DNA of 64,000 nucleotides from Streptomyces cylindrosporus (GTDB lineage: Bacteria; Actinomycetota; Actinomycetes; Streptomycetales; Streptomycetaceae). Shown one piece after another: positions 51,911-61,993 of the stretch (its first letter is position 1; the number at the start of each line of letters is the position of its first letter). The DNA is taken from the NCBI RefSeq assembly GCF_022698165.1, contig NZ_JALDAY010000002.1, positions 620,001-684,000 on the forward strand. Direction: 5' to 3'. Made by a program: the position numbers and the translations under genes. The notes under the pieces were generated by a model, which ran no database searches, had not been told where the DNA came from, and saw nothing but the letters and a program-made list of their open reading frames with translations.

Positions 51911-52830
51911 GTCACACTCACCTTCCTCGCGAACCTCCTGCCGAGGGGGGCGAGAGCCGCGACGAACAGGGCGCTGACGCCGGCGCCGGAGCGGGCGGTG
52001 AGGGCCGCCTGGAGGGGGATCGTGGCGCGGATGCCACTGCTGACGGCCCGTTGGGTGAGCGGGGGTGAGGGGTTGAGGGTGGCGTGGAGGTAGGGGCGGG
52101 CGACGGTGGCGGCGTAGGCGGCACCGAGCGCGAGGCGCAGGGTGGCATCCGCTGCGGTCGCGCGTGAGTCTTCCGGCCGGGCGTGGGTGGCTGCTTGCCC
52201 TCGGCCTGGCGGGAGTTGGGAAGCGGTGCGGGTGAGCAGCCGGGTCAGGAGGCCGGTGGTGGCCAAGGCGGCGAGCGGTGCGAGGGGCGAGCCGTCTCTC
52301 GTCTCCTGGCGGGACACCGCGGTCACCGCGAGGGTGTGCGTGGCGAGCAGTGCTGCGGAGGAAAGGGCCTTGCGGGTGTGACCGCTCGTGGCTGCCGCTC
52401 CCATGAGCAGGTCGAGTCCGCGGGCCGCCGCCATGGCTGCCGGGCCGGCCGGCGTGTGTTTGAGGCGGAGGTCGTAGGCCCAGACGGTGGCCGCGAGGGG
52501 TACGGCTACCGCGAGGGCGGGGCGGCCGGCTCGGGCGGCGAGAGTCAGTCCCGCGCCGGTGAGGGCGCAGGCTGCGGTCAGGGCCGCGTTGGGGTGGATC
52601 CGGCCGGAAGGGAGGGGGCGGTGGGGACGGTCCACGGCGTCCTCAGCGCGGTCCGCCCAGTCGTTGAGGGCCATACCGGCGTCGTAGAGGCAGAGGGAGG
52701 AGCCGATGGCGAGCAGGGTGCGGGAGGTCGGCGTGGCGGAGGCGGCGGCCGCGCCGGCGAAGGCGTCGCCGGGGACGGTGAACAGGGCGGGGAGCCGCAG
52801 CAGCTCGGCCCAGCCACGGATACGGCTCAC
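51907..52830 (-). CDS. eboC: UbiA-type prenyltransferase (EboC-like)
   Basis: A 307-residue membrane protein with about eight segments. The first Asp-rich motif of UbiA enzymes is present: AGMALNDWADRAEDAVDRPHRPLPSGRI (about 51-78). The second is weaker (VWAYDLRLKHTPAGP, about 116). These enzymes transfer a prenyl group to an aromatic or sugar acceptor. The GTG at 52830 overlaps the upstream stop as GTGA and begins MSRIRGWAELLRLPALF, the usual UbiA start. Confidence 0.83.
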   Translation of the reverse strand: MSRIRGWAELLRLPALFTVPGDAFAGAAAASATPTSRTLLAIGSSLCLYDAGMALNDWADRAEDAVDRPHRPLPSGRIHPNAALTAACALTGAGLTLAARAGRPALAVAVPLAATVWAYDLRLKHTPAGPAAMAAARGLDLLMGAAATSGHTRKALSSAALLATHTLAVTAVSRQETRDGSPLAPLAALATTGLLTRLLTRTASQLPPGRGQAATHARPEDSRATAADATLRLALGAAYAATVARPYLHATLNPSPPLTQRAVSSGIRATIPLQAALTARSGAGVSALFVAALAPLGRRFARKVSVT

Positions 52831-54428
52831 CGCAGCCCCTCCAGCCGTCCGGCACGGGGAGAGCCACCGGGCCACTCCAGCGCGGCCGAGCCACCGGCTC
52901 CTCCCGGCTCGACGGCCCCGCCAGGCCTCACGGCCCCGGCGAGGCCCGCAGACCGCTCCGACTCGCCGGGACCTCCAGAACGCACCGTCCTGGCGGGGCC
53001 CCCAGACTGCACCGACCCGGCGCTGTCGCTAGACCCATCCGACCCGGCAAGGCCCCCAGACGGCCCCACCCCGGCAGAACTCCCAGACTCCACAGCCCCG
53101 ACGCCGTCGCCAGACCCATCCAACTTGGCCAGGCCCCCAGACCCCACCGACCCGACAGAGTCACCCCGCTGCCCACCCCCCATGGACTCCCCGAGCCCGC
53201 CCGCCCCGTCCCGACCTGCACCGCCGCCCTTCTCTCCTCCCCCCAACCGCCCCGCAAACGCCACCAGCGCCGCATACTGCTCCCCCAGCGCGGAAGGCCC
53301 GTCCCCCACCGGATCCTTGAAGTAGAAGCCCAGTTCGGACAGGGGACCGCTCAGGCCCACCTCCTGCGCCCGTGCGACCAGGCGTGCCAGGTCGAGGATC
53401 AGAGGCGCCGCGAGGGCCGAGTCGCAGCCCTGCCATGTGGTCTGGAGGATCATGCGCGTGCCGAGGAAGCCCTCGAAGGCGATGTGGTCCCACGCGGTCT
53501 TCCAGTCGCCGAGGGCGGGGACGTCGTCGATGTGGACCTCGCCCTCGGGGGTCGTGCCGAGGGTGTCGGTCAGGACCCGTTCCTTGCCGGCGTTCTTGGC
53601 CGCCGCGGCGGCCGGGTCGGACAGGGCCGCGCCGTCCCCGCCGCCCAGGAGGTTGGTGCCGGACCACGCGCGGACCGTCAGGGCCCGTTGCGTGAACATC
53701 GGTCCCAGCACGGAACGCAGCAGCGTCTGCCCGGTCTTGCCGTCGCGGCCGGCGTACGGCACACCGCTCGACTCGGCAGCGGCGGCCAGAGCCGGGTGGT
53801 GCAGGCCGGTCGAGGGGGTGAAGTTCACGTAGGGGCAGCCCGCGCGGAGGGCTGCCGCCGCGTAGAGGGAGCTGGGCGGGAGGGTCGCTCCCGCCGCGGC
53901 GGGCTCGGTGGCGGCGGGCTCGGTGGAGGCGGGCTCGGTGGAGGCGACGTTCACCACGACCGCGCGGGCCAGGTCGTGCCGTCGTACGAAGTCACGTATG
54001 TCCGCGGTGAAGGTGGTGATCAGCTCCGCCTCGGTCCGGGTGTCGCCCGGTACCGGGCCGCCGGGCCTGATCTCCCGCTCGGCGGCGGCGAGTTCGGTCG
54101 CGACTGCCGCGGGGAGCCCGTGCGGCAGGACTCCGCCGGCCGCGAGTGCCTCCGCGCGCTTGGGCAGGGGGCAGTCCAGGGTGTCGTGGCCGCCGAACAC
54201 GAGCGCGGCCAGGGGCGGGAGTTGGGCGTCCGCGAACTCGGGCGTCTCGGTGACCAGGCCGGTCGGCGCGTGCAGGCCGGCGGTCAGCGCGGCGCAGCCC
54301 GCGACGACGGTGGTGGCGACGGAACCGCGCGCCCCGATCAGCCATACACCGACGCGCGGCCCTGAGACGGGGACAGAGTCGGGGAGGGGAAGGGACGGGG
54401 ACATGGACAGGGAGTCGGGCGAGGACAT
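52827..54428 (-). CDS. Inositol-3-phosphate synthase-like protein with long low-complexity tail
   Basis: A 533-residue protein. VGVWLIGARGSVATTVVAG (about 26-44) binds NAD; ALVFGGHDT (about 74), PYVNFTPSTGLHHPAL (about 203), YAGRDGKTGQTLLRSVLGPM (about 228) and HIAFEGFLGTRMILQTTWQGCDSALAAPLILDLARLV (about 320-356) match inositol-1-phosphate synthases. Residues about 401-533 are a Gly/Ser/Ala-rich tail with imperfect 27-residue repeats, and ASTEPASTEPAATEP is inserted near 163-177. It is the first gene of the eight-gene operon and precedes the UbiA enzyme. It may make the sugar or inositol part of the exported molecule. Confidence 0.8.
   Translation of the reverse strand: MSSPDSLSMSPSLPLPDSVPVSGPRVGVWLIGARGSVATTVVAGCAALTAGLHAPTGLVTETPEFADAQLPPLAALVFGGHDTLDCPLPKRAEALAAGGVLPHGLPAAVATELAAAEREIRPGGPVPGDTRTEAELITTFTADIRDFVRRHDLARAVVVNVASTEPASTEPAATEPAAAGATLPPSSLYAAAALRAGCPYVNFTPSTGLHHPALAAAAESSGVPYAGRDGKTGQTLLRSVLGPMFTQRALTVRAWSGTNLLGGGDGAALSDPAAAAAKNAGKERVLTDTLGTTPEGEVHIDDVPALGDWKTAWDHIAFEGFLGTRMILQTTWQGCDSALAAPLILDLARLVARAQEVGLSGPLSELGFYFKDPVGDGPSALGEQYAALVAFAGRLGGGEKGGGAGRDGAGGLGESMGGGQRGDSVGSVGSGGLAKLDGSGDGVGAVESGSSAGVGPSGGLAGSDGSSDSAGSVQSGGPARTVRSGGPGESERSAGLAGAVRPGGAVEPGGAGGSAALEWPGGSPRAGRLEGLR
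53896..53946. repeat. 15-bp tandem repeat inside the inositol-phosphate-synthase-like gene
   Basis: Three and a half copies of a 15-base unit (GCGGGCTCGGTGGAG type) encode the STEPA repeat of the protein. It is in frame and likely varies in copy number. Confidence 0.7.
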
Positions 54429-54584
54429 GGGCAGCCTCCTTGTCGAGCGCGGCGTTCGAGTCGTGCGTGCAGGGCGGTTCGGACCGGGCCGTGCGCGGCA
54501 TACGGCCGTAGGGGTCGGGTCGGTCCGACAGGTCGGGCGAACCCGTAGGCCGTCGGCTCGCGGCGGCCCCTCGCGAGGTCCGAA

Positions 54585-54622
54585 GACGGCGGGCGGAGGT
54601 CCGGCGTCCCCCGCCCGCCGTC
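54585..54622 (-). terminator. Terminator after the ThuA/DUF1080 gene
   Basis: GACGGCGGGCGG pairs perfectly with CCGCCCGCCGTC just after the stop codon at 54625. It separates the sugar operon from the ebo operon. Confidence 0.75.
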
Positions 54623-54624
54623 GC

Positions 54625-55965
54625 TCAATTGCCCTTGGCGGGCAGTTCCTTGAGCCGGATGTCGCGGAAGGACACCTGGTCGTCGGCTCCGTGGTTCTGG
54701 ATGCCGAGGTGGCCGTCGCGCAGGCTCCGGGCCGGGTCGGTGTTGGTGAAATCGTTGATCTTCACGCCGTTGAGCCAGACGCGGAGGCGTTCGCCCTCCA
54801 CGCGGATCTCGTACGTGTTCCACTCCCCCGGCGGGTTCAGCGCACGGTCGCGCTTCTTCAGGTCGGCGGACTGGAAGCCGTAGACGGACCCGGTCGTCTT
54901 CTCCGGGACGTCGGTGGCGTCGATCTGGATCTCGTAACCGTTGTTCACGGCCGACCAGGGGTCGTCCGAGGGCGGAAAGCCCACGAACACACCGGAGTTG
55001 TCGTCCCCGTCCGCGCCGGCCATCCTCCAGTCGAGCTTCAGGGAGTACGAGGTGAAGCTCGAAGTGGCGTACCAGAGCAGGCCCATCCCGCCCGACGAGG
55101 TCAGCGTGCCGTCGTCGGAGAGGGTGAAGGAGCCCGGGCCGGCCTGCTTCCAGCCGTCCAGTGAGCCGCCGTCGAAGAGCGCGCGATAGCCGTTCTCCGG
55201 CCGGCAGTCGGCCTGGGCGTCACCGACGGCCCAGCGGATGCCGCCCAACAAGTGGGCGCGGAAGGCGGGTTCGGCGTAGGACTCCTTGGTATGGCCGAGG
55301 CCCGTGTAGAAGGCCCGGCCGCCCTGGTAGTTCTGGCACCAGGCGATGGGGTGATCGCCGTTCATGGTGCCGCCGGTGTACGAGGACTCGTCCAGCGAGG
55401 CGAGCACATGGACCCGGTCCCGGGGATCGGAGCGGTAGTTGTACCACTCGTCGGTGCGGTCCCAGGTCCCTGCCAGGCCGGACGTCGAGGGATGGGCGCG
55501 GTCCTCGACGTCGACCGTGGCCGGCTGGATCGCCGGGTGCGACTGGAAGTAGGCGCCGGCGAGGCCGCCGTAGAACGCCCAGTCGTACTCGGTGTCGGCG
55601 GCGGCGTGGATGCCGACGTAACCGCCGCCATGCCGGATGTAGCCCTCGAACGCTGCCTGTTGGGCGTCGTCGAGGACGTCGCCCGTGGTGGAGAGGAAGA
55701 CCACGGCGTCGTAACGGCCCAGGTTCTTCCCCGTGAACGCGCCCGCGTCCTCGGTCGCGTCGACCGTGAAGCCGCCGCTCGTGCCGAGCTGCTTCACCGC
55801 CTCGACGCCCGTCGGGATGGAGTCGTGCCGGAAGCCGGCCGTCTTGGAGAAGACCAGCACCCGCTTCCCGGCCGCCCCGGGGTGCGAGGAGGCGGGGCCC
55901 GAGACACAGCCGAGGAGCAGGGCCGCGCCCACAACGGCGGTCGCCAGTCGGGTGGTTGAGCGCAT
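54625..55965 (-). CDS. ThuA and DUF1080 domain lipoprotein
   Basis: A 446-residue secreted protein. A lipoprotein signal with LLLGC (about 15-20) is followed by a ThuA domain (about 33-250: VLVFSKTAGFRHDSI, YVGIHAAADTEYDW, AWCQNYQGGRAFYTGLGH) and a DUF1080 domain (about 265-445: RALFDGGSLDGWKQAG, WRMAGADGDDNSGVFVGFP, WNTYEIRVEGERLRVWLNGV). DUF1080 proteins include 3-keto-disaccharide hydrolases. It would work outside the cell with the dehydrogenase encoded 14 bases upstream. Confidence 0.85.
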   Translation of the reverse strand: MRSTTRLATAVVGAALLLGCVSGPASSHPGAAGKRVLVFSKTAGFRHDSIPTGVEAVKQLGTSGGFTVDATEDAGAFTGKNLGRYDAVVFLSTTGDVLDDAQQAAFEGYIRHGGGYVGIHAAADTEYDWAFYGGLAGAYFQSHPAIQPATVDVEDRAHPSTSGLAGTWDRTDEWYNYRSDPRDRVHVLASLDESSYTGGTMNGDHPIAWCQNYQGGRAFYTGLGHTKESYAEPAFRAHLLGGIRWAVGDAQADCRPENGYRALFDGGSLDGWKQAGPGSFTLSDDGTLTSSGGMGLLWYATSSFTSYSLKLDWRMAGADGDDNSGVFVGFPPSDDPWSAVNNGYEIQIDATDVPEKTTGSVYGFQSADLKKRDRALNPPGEWNTYEIRVEGERLRVWLNGVKINDFTNTDPARSLRDGHLGIQNHGADDQVSFRDIRLKELPAKGN

Positions 55966-55979
55966 CACGCGTCCTCCTC

Positions 55980-58478
55980 TCAGCCGGTCGTGAAGGTGAA
56001 GTCGTCCACGTCGAACAGCGCGCCCGTGCCGCCCTTGAAGACGAGGTAGAGCGTGGTGGTGCCCTTCGGTGCGCGGGACAGGTCGGCGCTGACGTCCTGG
56101 AAGGTCTCCCAGCCGCCGGTCACCGGGACGGTCGCCCTGCCGAGCAGGGTGCCGGTCGACGAGCCGGCCCGGACCTCGAGCGTTCCGCCCGCGCCGCCGG
56201 ACGAGACGCGCGCCGTGATCTTCTTGGCGTTGCTGAGGACGTACGGCGTGAAGGAGATCCAGTCGCCGTTGTCGATGTCGCCGACCGTCCTGCCGCCGTG
56301 CGCGGTGTCCTTGGTGATGACCGAGATCCCGGAGCTGTTGCCGAAGTGCTCGGCCTGACGGTGCCGTGGCTGGAGCACGTTCTGGTCGTGCGAGGTGAGC
56401 GCGGCCTGGCCGCCGCCTCCGCCGTCGGTGTACTCGGCGTCGAGCACCCCGAAGATGTTGGCGTCCTCGTCGTGGCCGCCGTCGGCGGTGGTCTGGATGG
56501 TGCCGGTGCAGCCGTCGGCCGAGGTGATCGGGTGGCCGTGGGTGTCATGGCCGAGGACGAAGGTGACCTTGACCTTCGAGCAGTCGACGGTACGACCGTC
56601 CTCGGGATCGGTGACCCTCACCTTGAACGGGATCGCGTCACCGAAGCTGAACAGCTGCCCGTCACGCGGGAGTTCGAGAGTCACCGTGGGCGCCGTGTTG
56701 CCGACGACGATCTGCACGCTCGCACTGCCGGTGCGGCCGGTGGTGTCCCTCGCGGTCAGCGTCGCGGTGTAGGTGCCGTTCTTCTTGTACGTGTGCGTCG
56801 GGTTCGCCGCCGTCGACGTGCCGCCGTCGCCGAAGTCCCAGCTGTACGTGAGCGCGTCGCCGTCCTGGTCGGACGTGCCCGCCGAGGAGAACCGGACCCG
56901 CAGCGGCGCCTGTCCGGACGTCCTGCTCGCCGCGGCCTGCGCCACCGGGGAGTGGCCGTCGGTCGCGTTCTCGATGCGGTAGAGGCCCGAGTTGTCGTCG
57001 CCGCCGAACCACGCGGTGCCGTAGTCGAGGACGTACAGCGCGCCGTCGGGGCCGAAGGCCATGTCCATCACCTGGGTGCCGGTCCACGGGAAGGCGTTGA
57101 TGGACTGCACGGTCCCGCTGCCGTCGCTGACGATGCGCTTGATCCAGCGGCGGCCGAACTCGCCGGCGAAGAAGTTCCCGTCGTAGGCCTCGGGGAACTT
57201 CACGGGCGAGTCGAGCGAGGCGTCGTAGTGGTAGACCGGGCCGCCCATCGGGGACTCGGAGCCGTCGCCGAACTCCGGTACGGACGGGCCGTTGTACGGG
57301 ATCCAGGCGGGCTGGGCCGGGGGCAGGTCCGTAAGCCCGGTGTTGTGCGGGGAGTTGTTCTTCGGGGCGTTGCAGTCGAAGGACGCTTCGGAGGTCTTGG
57401 TCGCGAAGTCGTAGTCCACGTAGGGGTCGTTGGCGCCGGTGCAGTACGGCCAGCCGAAGTTGCCGGGGCCGGTCACACGCGCGAACTCGACCTGCCCCGC
57501 CGGGCCGCGGGCGGGGTCGGCGGCGCCCGCGTCGGGGCCGTAGTCACCGACGTAGAGGATGCCGGTCTTCTTGTCGACGCTGAAGCGGAACGGGTTGCGG
57601 AAGCCCATCGCGTAGATCTCGGGGCGTGTCCTGTCCGTGCCGGGCGCGAAGAGGTTGCCGTCGGGGACGGTGTACGAGCCGTCGGCGTTGACCTTGATCC
57701 GCAGGATCTTGCCGCGCAGGTCGTTGGTGTTGCCCGCCGAACGCTGGGCGTCGAAGCCAGGGTTGCGGTCGGCGCGCTCCTCGATGGGGGTGTAGCCGTC
57801 GGACTGGAAGGGGTTGGTGTCGTCGCCCGTCGACAGGTACAGGTTGCCGGCCGCGTCGAAGTCGATGTCGCCGCCGACGTGGCAGCACAGGCCGCGGGAG
57901 GCCGGGATGTCGATGACCTTCTTCTCGCTCGCCGTGTCGAGGGTGCCGTCGGCCTTCAGGACGAAGCGGGAGAGGCGGTTGACGCCGTCGAAGGGCGCGA
58001 AGTCGGCGGCGGTGCCGGTCTCGGGGGCGTCACCCGCCGGGGTGTTCAACGGGGGCGCGTAGTAGAGGTAGATGGCGCGGTTGCTCGCGAAGTCCGGGTC
58101 GACGCCCACGCCTTGGAGTCCCTCCTCGTCGTGGGAGTAGACGTCGAGCTTGCCGATGAGTCGTGTGTTGCCTGCGGCGTCGGTGAGGCGGAGTTCGCCG
58201 TCGCGGGATGTGTGCAGGACCGAGCGGTCGGGGAGGACGGCGAGCGACATGGGCTCGCCGACCTCCGCCTCGCCCTTGGCGAGGGTGACCTGCTGGAAGT
58301 CCTCCGCCGCCGCGGGGGCGGTTCCCGGGTCGGCGACGGCTGCGCCGGCCTGGGGTGCGGTGAGGGTGAGCGACGCACCTGCGAGGAGCGCGGCGCCGAG
58401 GACGGCGACGGCTCTGCGGAAGCGTCGTCTGTGGGTCTCGATTCTGTCGGTGCTGGTGGTGCGGTCGTTCCCGTGCAC
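55980..58478 (-). CDS. Secreted glucose/sorbosone dehydrogenase with PKD and carbohydrate-binding domains
   Basis: An 832-residue protein with a twin-arginine-like signal (THRRRFRRAVAVLGAALLAG, about 15-34). Residues about 55-500 form a GSDH/PQQ-dependent beta-propeller (SRGLCCHVGGDIDFD, GYTPIEERADRNPG, LRGKILRIKV, GFRNPFRFSVD, YDGNFFAGEFGRRWIKRI). A PKD domain follows (about 510-590, YSWDFGDGGTSTAANPTHTY) and the C-terminal 130 residues form a CBM6-like module. It probably oxidises a sugar bound at the cell surface. GTG at 58478 after GGAGG. Confidence 0.85.
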   Translation of the reverse strand: MHGNDRTTSTDRIETHRRRFRRAVAVLGAALLAGASLTLTAPQAGAAVADPGTAPAAAEDFQQVTLAKGEAEVGEPMSLAVLPDRSVLHTSRDGELRLTDAAGNTRLIGKLDVYSHDEEGLQGVGVDPDFASNRAIYLYYAPPLNTPAGDAPETGTAADFAPFDGVNRLSRFVLKADGTLDTASEKKVIDIPASRGLCCHVGGDIDFDAAGNLYLSTGDDTNPFQSDGYTPIEERADRNPGFDAQRSAGNTNDLRGKILRIKVNADGSYTVPDGNLFAPGTDRTRPEIYAMGFRNPFRFSVDKKTGILYVGDYGPDAGAADPARGPAGQVEFARVTGPGNFGWPYCTGANDPYVDYDFATKTSEASFDCNAPKNNSPHNTGLTDLPPAQPAWIPYNGPSVPEFGDGSESPMGGPVYHYDASLDSPVKFPEAYDGNFFAGEFGRRWIKRIVSDGSGTVQSINAFPWTGTQVMDMAFGPDGALYVLDYGTAWFGGDDNSGLYRIENATDGHSPVAQAAASRTSGQAPLRVRFSSAGTSDQDGDALTYSWDFGDGGTSTAANPTHTYKKNGTYTATLTARDTTGRTGSASVQIVVGNTAPTVTLELPRDGQLFSFGDAIPFKVRVTDPEDGRTVDCSKVKVTFVLGHDTHGHPITSADGCTGTIQTTADGGHDEDANIFGVLDAEYTDGGGGGQAALTSHDQNVLQPRHRQAEHFGNSSGISVITKDTAHGGRTVGDIDNGDWISFTPYVLSNAKKITARVSSGGAGGTLEVRAGSSTGTLLGRATVPVTGGWETFQDVSADLSRAPKGTTTLYLVFKGGTGALFDVDDFTFTTG

Positions 58479-58558
58479 GAATGCCTCCAGTGAGGGGCCG
58501 GTTGTACGGGCGGGTGCGTACGCCGGGACGCGCCGTCGTCCCGGAGTTCAGACGTACC

Positions 58559-58601
58559 GTCAGTTGGCGGTTCGGAAAGGTCAGTTGACGGTTGGGAAAG
58601 G

Positions 58602-58615
<14 letters not shown>
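58559..58615. repeat. 21-bp tandem repeat between two operon genes
   Basis: Two full and one partial copies of a 21-base unit (GTCAGTTGGCGGTTCGG type), partly overlapping the end of the downstream isomerase gene on the minus strand. It looks like local duplication of the gene end. Confidence 0.7.
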
Positions 58616-59600
<985 letters not shown>

Positions 59601-59614
59601 GTGTCCGGTCCTCC

Positions 59615-60823
59615 TCAGACGGCGATCGGCGTGTAGACGGAGTTCTTCTCGGCGCTCTCCTCCACCGCCGCGAGCACGCGCTGCACCTGCAGCCCGTCGG
59701 CGAAGGAGGGCTCGGGCCGGCGGCCCTCGGCGATGGCGTGGACGAGGTCGCGGGCCTGGTGGACGAAGGTGTGCTCGTAGCCGAGGCCGTGGCCCGGCGG
59801 CCACCAGGCGTCCAGGTAGGGGTGGTCGGGTTCGGTGACGAGGATGCGGCGGAAGCCCGCGTGCGTCCCGGGTTCCGTACCGTCGTGGTACGACAGCTCG
59901 TTCAGCCGCTCCAGGTCGAAGGCCAACGAGCCGCGCTCGCCGTTGAGTTCGATGCACAGGGCGTTCTTGCGGCCGGTCGCGTAGCGGGTCGCCTCGAAGG
60001 AGGCGAGGGCGCCGGAGGTGAAGCGGCCGGTGAACAGGGCGGCGTCGTCGACGGTGACCTCACCGGTGCCGGCCGACGCGGTGGCGGACAGTCCACTGGT
60101 GGCGCCGACGGGCAACGGCCGTTCCCGTACGAAGGTTTCGGTCAGGGCGGACACCCCGGCCAGCCGCTCCCCCGCCAGGTACTGCGCGAGGTCGACGATG
60201 TGCGCGCCCAGGTCGCCGAGCGAACCGGAGCCGGCCTGTTCCTTCCGCAGCCGCCAGGTGAGCGGGAACTCCGGGTCCACGAGCCAGTCCTGAAGGTACG
60301 TCACCCGCACGTGCCGCAGAGCGCCGAGCCTGCCCTCGGCCACCATCCGGCGGGCCAGCGCGGTCGCCGGGACCCGGCGGTAGTTGAAGCCGACCATCGC
60401 CAACTGGCCTCGCTCGTAAGCGGCTTCGGCCGCCGCCGTCATCGCGGAGGCTTCCTCGACCGTGTTGGCGAGCGGCTTCTCGCACAGCACGTGCTTTCCG
60501 GCGGCGAGGGCGGCCAGGGCGATCTCGGCGTGGCTGTCGCCGGGTGTGCAGATGTCGACGAGGTCGATGTCGTCCCGTTCGACCAGGACCCGCCAGTCGG
60601 TCTCGGCCGCCGCCCAGCCGTGCCGGTCGGCAGCCTGGCGCACCGCCGCCGCGTCGCGCCCGCAGATGGCGGCGAGGACCGGGCGGCACGGCAGGTCGAA
60701 GACGCGGCCCACGGTGCGCCAGCCCTGGGAGTGGGCGGCGCCCATGAACGCGTAGCCGACCATGCCGACCCGAAGCGGCGGCTTCGCGCCCTCCGGTCCG
60801 TCCGGCTGCTCGGGCTGTCCCAT
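59615..60823 (-). CDS. Gfo/Idh/MocA family oxidoreductase
   Basis: A 402-residue NAD(P)-dependent dehydrogenase. [17 protein letters not shown] (about 19-35) is the dinucleotide motif (GxxxxG variant), [20 protein letters not shown] (about 88-107) and [15 protein letters not shown] (about 113-127, catalytic Lys of EKP) are family signatures. It would oxidise a sugar or inositol-type substrate imported by the ABC transporter encoded upstream. ATG after GGAGGA. Confidence 0.9.
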   Translation of the reverse strand: MGQPEQPDGPEGAKPPLRVGMVGYAFMGAAHSQGWRTVGRVFDLPCRPVLAAICGRDAAAVRQAADRHGWAAAETDWRVLVERDDIDLVDICTPGDSHAEIALAALAAGKHVLCEKPLANTVEEASAMTAAAEAAYERGQLAMVGFNYRRVPATALARRMVAEGRLGALRHVRVTYLQDWLVDPEFPLTWRLRKEQAGSGSLGDLGAHIVDLAQYLAGERLAGVSALTETFVRERPLPVGATSGLSATASAGTGEVTVDDAALFTGRFTSGALASFEATRYATGRKNALCIELNGERGSLAFDLERLNELSYHDGTEPGTHAGFRRILVTEPDHPYLDAWWPPGHGLGYEHTFVHQARDLVHAIAEGRRPEPSFADGLQVQRVLAAVEESAEKNSVYTPIAV

Positions 60824-60905
60824 ACGGATGTCCTCCTCGTCCTCGTCGTGATGGCGCCGCGGGTCCGCGTGCGGCGGCGCCGTGGGGGGTGCGGGGCGGA
60901 GCGCC

Positions 60906-61976
60906 TCAGCGGAAGCCGGTGGGCATGTACTGGTCGACGTTGTCCTTGTCGACGACGGCCGAGTAGAGCGTCAGCGAGGCCGGGATCTCGAACTCGGCGA
61001 GACCGCTTATGCCCTTGCCCTGACCGAGCGCCCGGGCCAGGTCGATCGCCGAGGCGGCCATCGTCGGCGGGTAGAGGACGGTCGCCTTGAGGACGCCGTT
61101 GTCCTGCTTGATGGCCTGGAAGGCGGAGAGCGCGCCCGCGCCGCCGACCATCAGGAAGTCCTCGCGGCCGGCCTGCTCGATGGCGCGCAGCGCGCCCACG
61201 CCCTGGTCGTCGTCGTGGTTCCACAGCGCGTCGAACTTGGGCTGCGCCTGGAGGAGTTGGGCCATCTTGGCCTGCCCGGACTCGACCGTGAACTCGGCGG
61301 CCTGGCGAGCCACCTTCTTGATGTTCGGGTAGTTCTTCAGGGCGTCGTCGAAGCCCTGGGTGCGCTGCTTGGTCAGCTCCAGGTTGTCCAGGCCGGCCAG
61401 CTCGATGACCTTGGCGCCCGACTTCCCCTTGAGTTTCTCGCCGATGTAGGTGCCGGCGTTGAGACCCATGCCGTAGTTGTCGCCGCCTATCCAACAGCGG
61501 TACGCCTGGGGGGAGTTGAAGATCCGGTCCAGGTTGACGACCGGGATGCCCGCGCGCATCGCCTTCAGCCCGACCTGGGTGAGCGCCTTGCCGTCGGCGG
61601 GCAGCACCACCAGGACGTCGACCTTCTTGTTGATGAGGGTCTCTATCTGGCCGATCTGGGCGGCCGTGTCGTTGGAGCCCTCGGTGATCTCCAGGGTGAC
61701 GTCCGAGTACTTCTTGGCGCGGCTCTTGGCGTTGTCGTTGATCGCGTTGAGCCAGCCGTGGTCGGCCTGCGGCCCGGCGAAGCCGATGGTGACGTGCTTG
61801 CCGGGCTTGTCGTCGGCGGAGGGCTGCTCGTTGGCTGCGGGGCTCTCGTCCTTGGACTCGTTACTCGTGCAACCTGCCAGGAGGGCGGTGGTGGAGAGGG
61901 CTGCGGTGCCGAAGAGGAAGCCTCTGCGGCCAGTGGTATGTGACATAGCACTGGACCCACGGGTGGTATGTGACAT
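60906..61976 (-). CDS. Sugar ABC transporter substrate-binding lipoprotein
   Basis: A 356-residue RbsB-type periplasmic-binding protein with a Tat and lipoprotein signal (GRRGFLFGTAALSTTALLAGC, about 15-35). The sugar-binding fold shows VTIGFAGPQADHGWLNAIND (about 61-80), QIETLINKKVDVLVVLPAD (about 105) and RIFNSPQAYRCWIGGDNYGMG (about 141). It captures a sugar for the permease and ATPase encoded upstream. Two ATGs 30 bases apart (61976 and 61946) open the same frame within a duplicated sequence; 61976 has AAAGG upstream. Confidence 0.86.
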   Translation of the reverse strand: MSHTTRGSSAMSHTTGRRGFLFGTAALSTTALLAGCTSNESKDESPAANEQPSADDKPGKHVTIGFAGPQADHGWLNAINDNAKSRAKKYSDVTLEITEGSNDTAAQIGQIETLINKKVDVLVVLPADGKALTQVGLKAMRAGIPVVNLDRIFNSPQAYRCWIGGDNYGMGLNAGTYIGEKLKGKSGAKVIELAGLDNLELTKQRTQGFDDALKNYPNIKKVARQAAEFTVESGQAKMAQLLQAQPKFDALWNHDDDQGVGALRAIEQAGREDFLMVGGAGALSAFQAIKQDNGVLKATVLYPPTMAASAIDLARALGQGKGISGLAEFEIPASLTLYSAVVDKDNVDQYMPTGFR

Positions 61977-61977
61977 A
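61937..61977. repeat. Duplicated TATGTCACATA palindromes over the start codon
   Basis: TATGTCACATA at 61937-61947 and 61967-61977 (seen on the minus strand), 30 bases apart, each enclosing an ATG of the binding-protein frame. Either a small duplication of the start or a pair of operator sites. Confidence 0.5.
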
Positions 61978-61993
61978 GTACTGAAACCTTTCC

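Noticed and set aside
55956..58493. An 845-codon open frame on the + strand opposite the secreted dehydrogenase
   Set aside because: It mirrors a gene with clear signal peptide, propeller and PKD motifs. Its composition is that of a shadow frame in GC-rich DNA.
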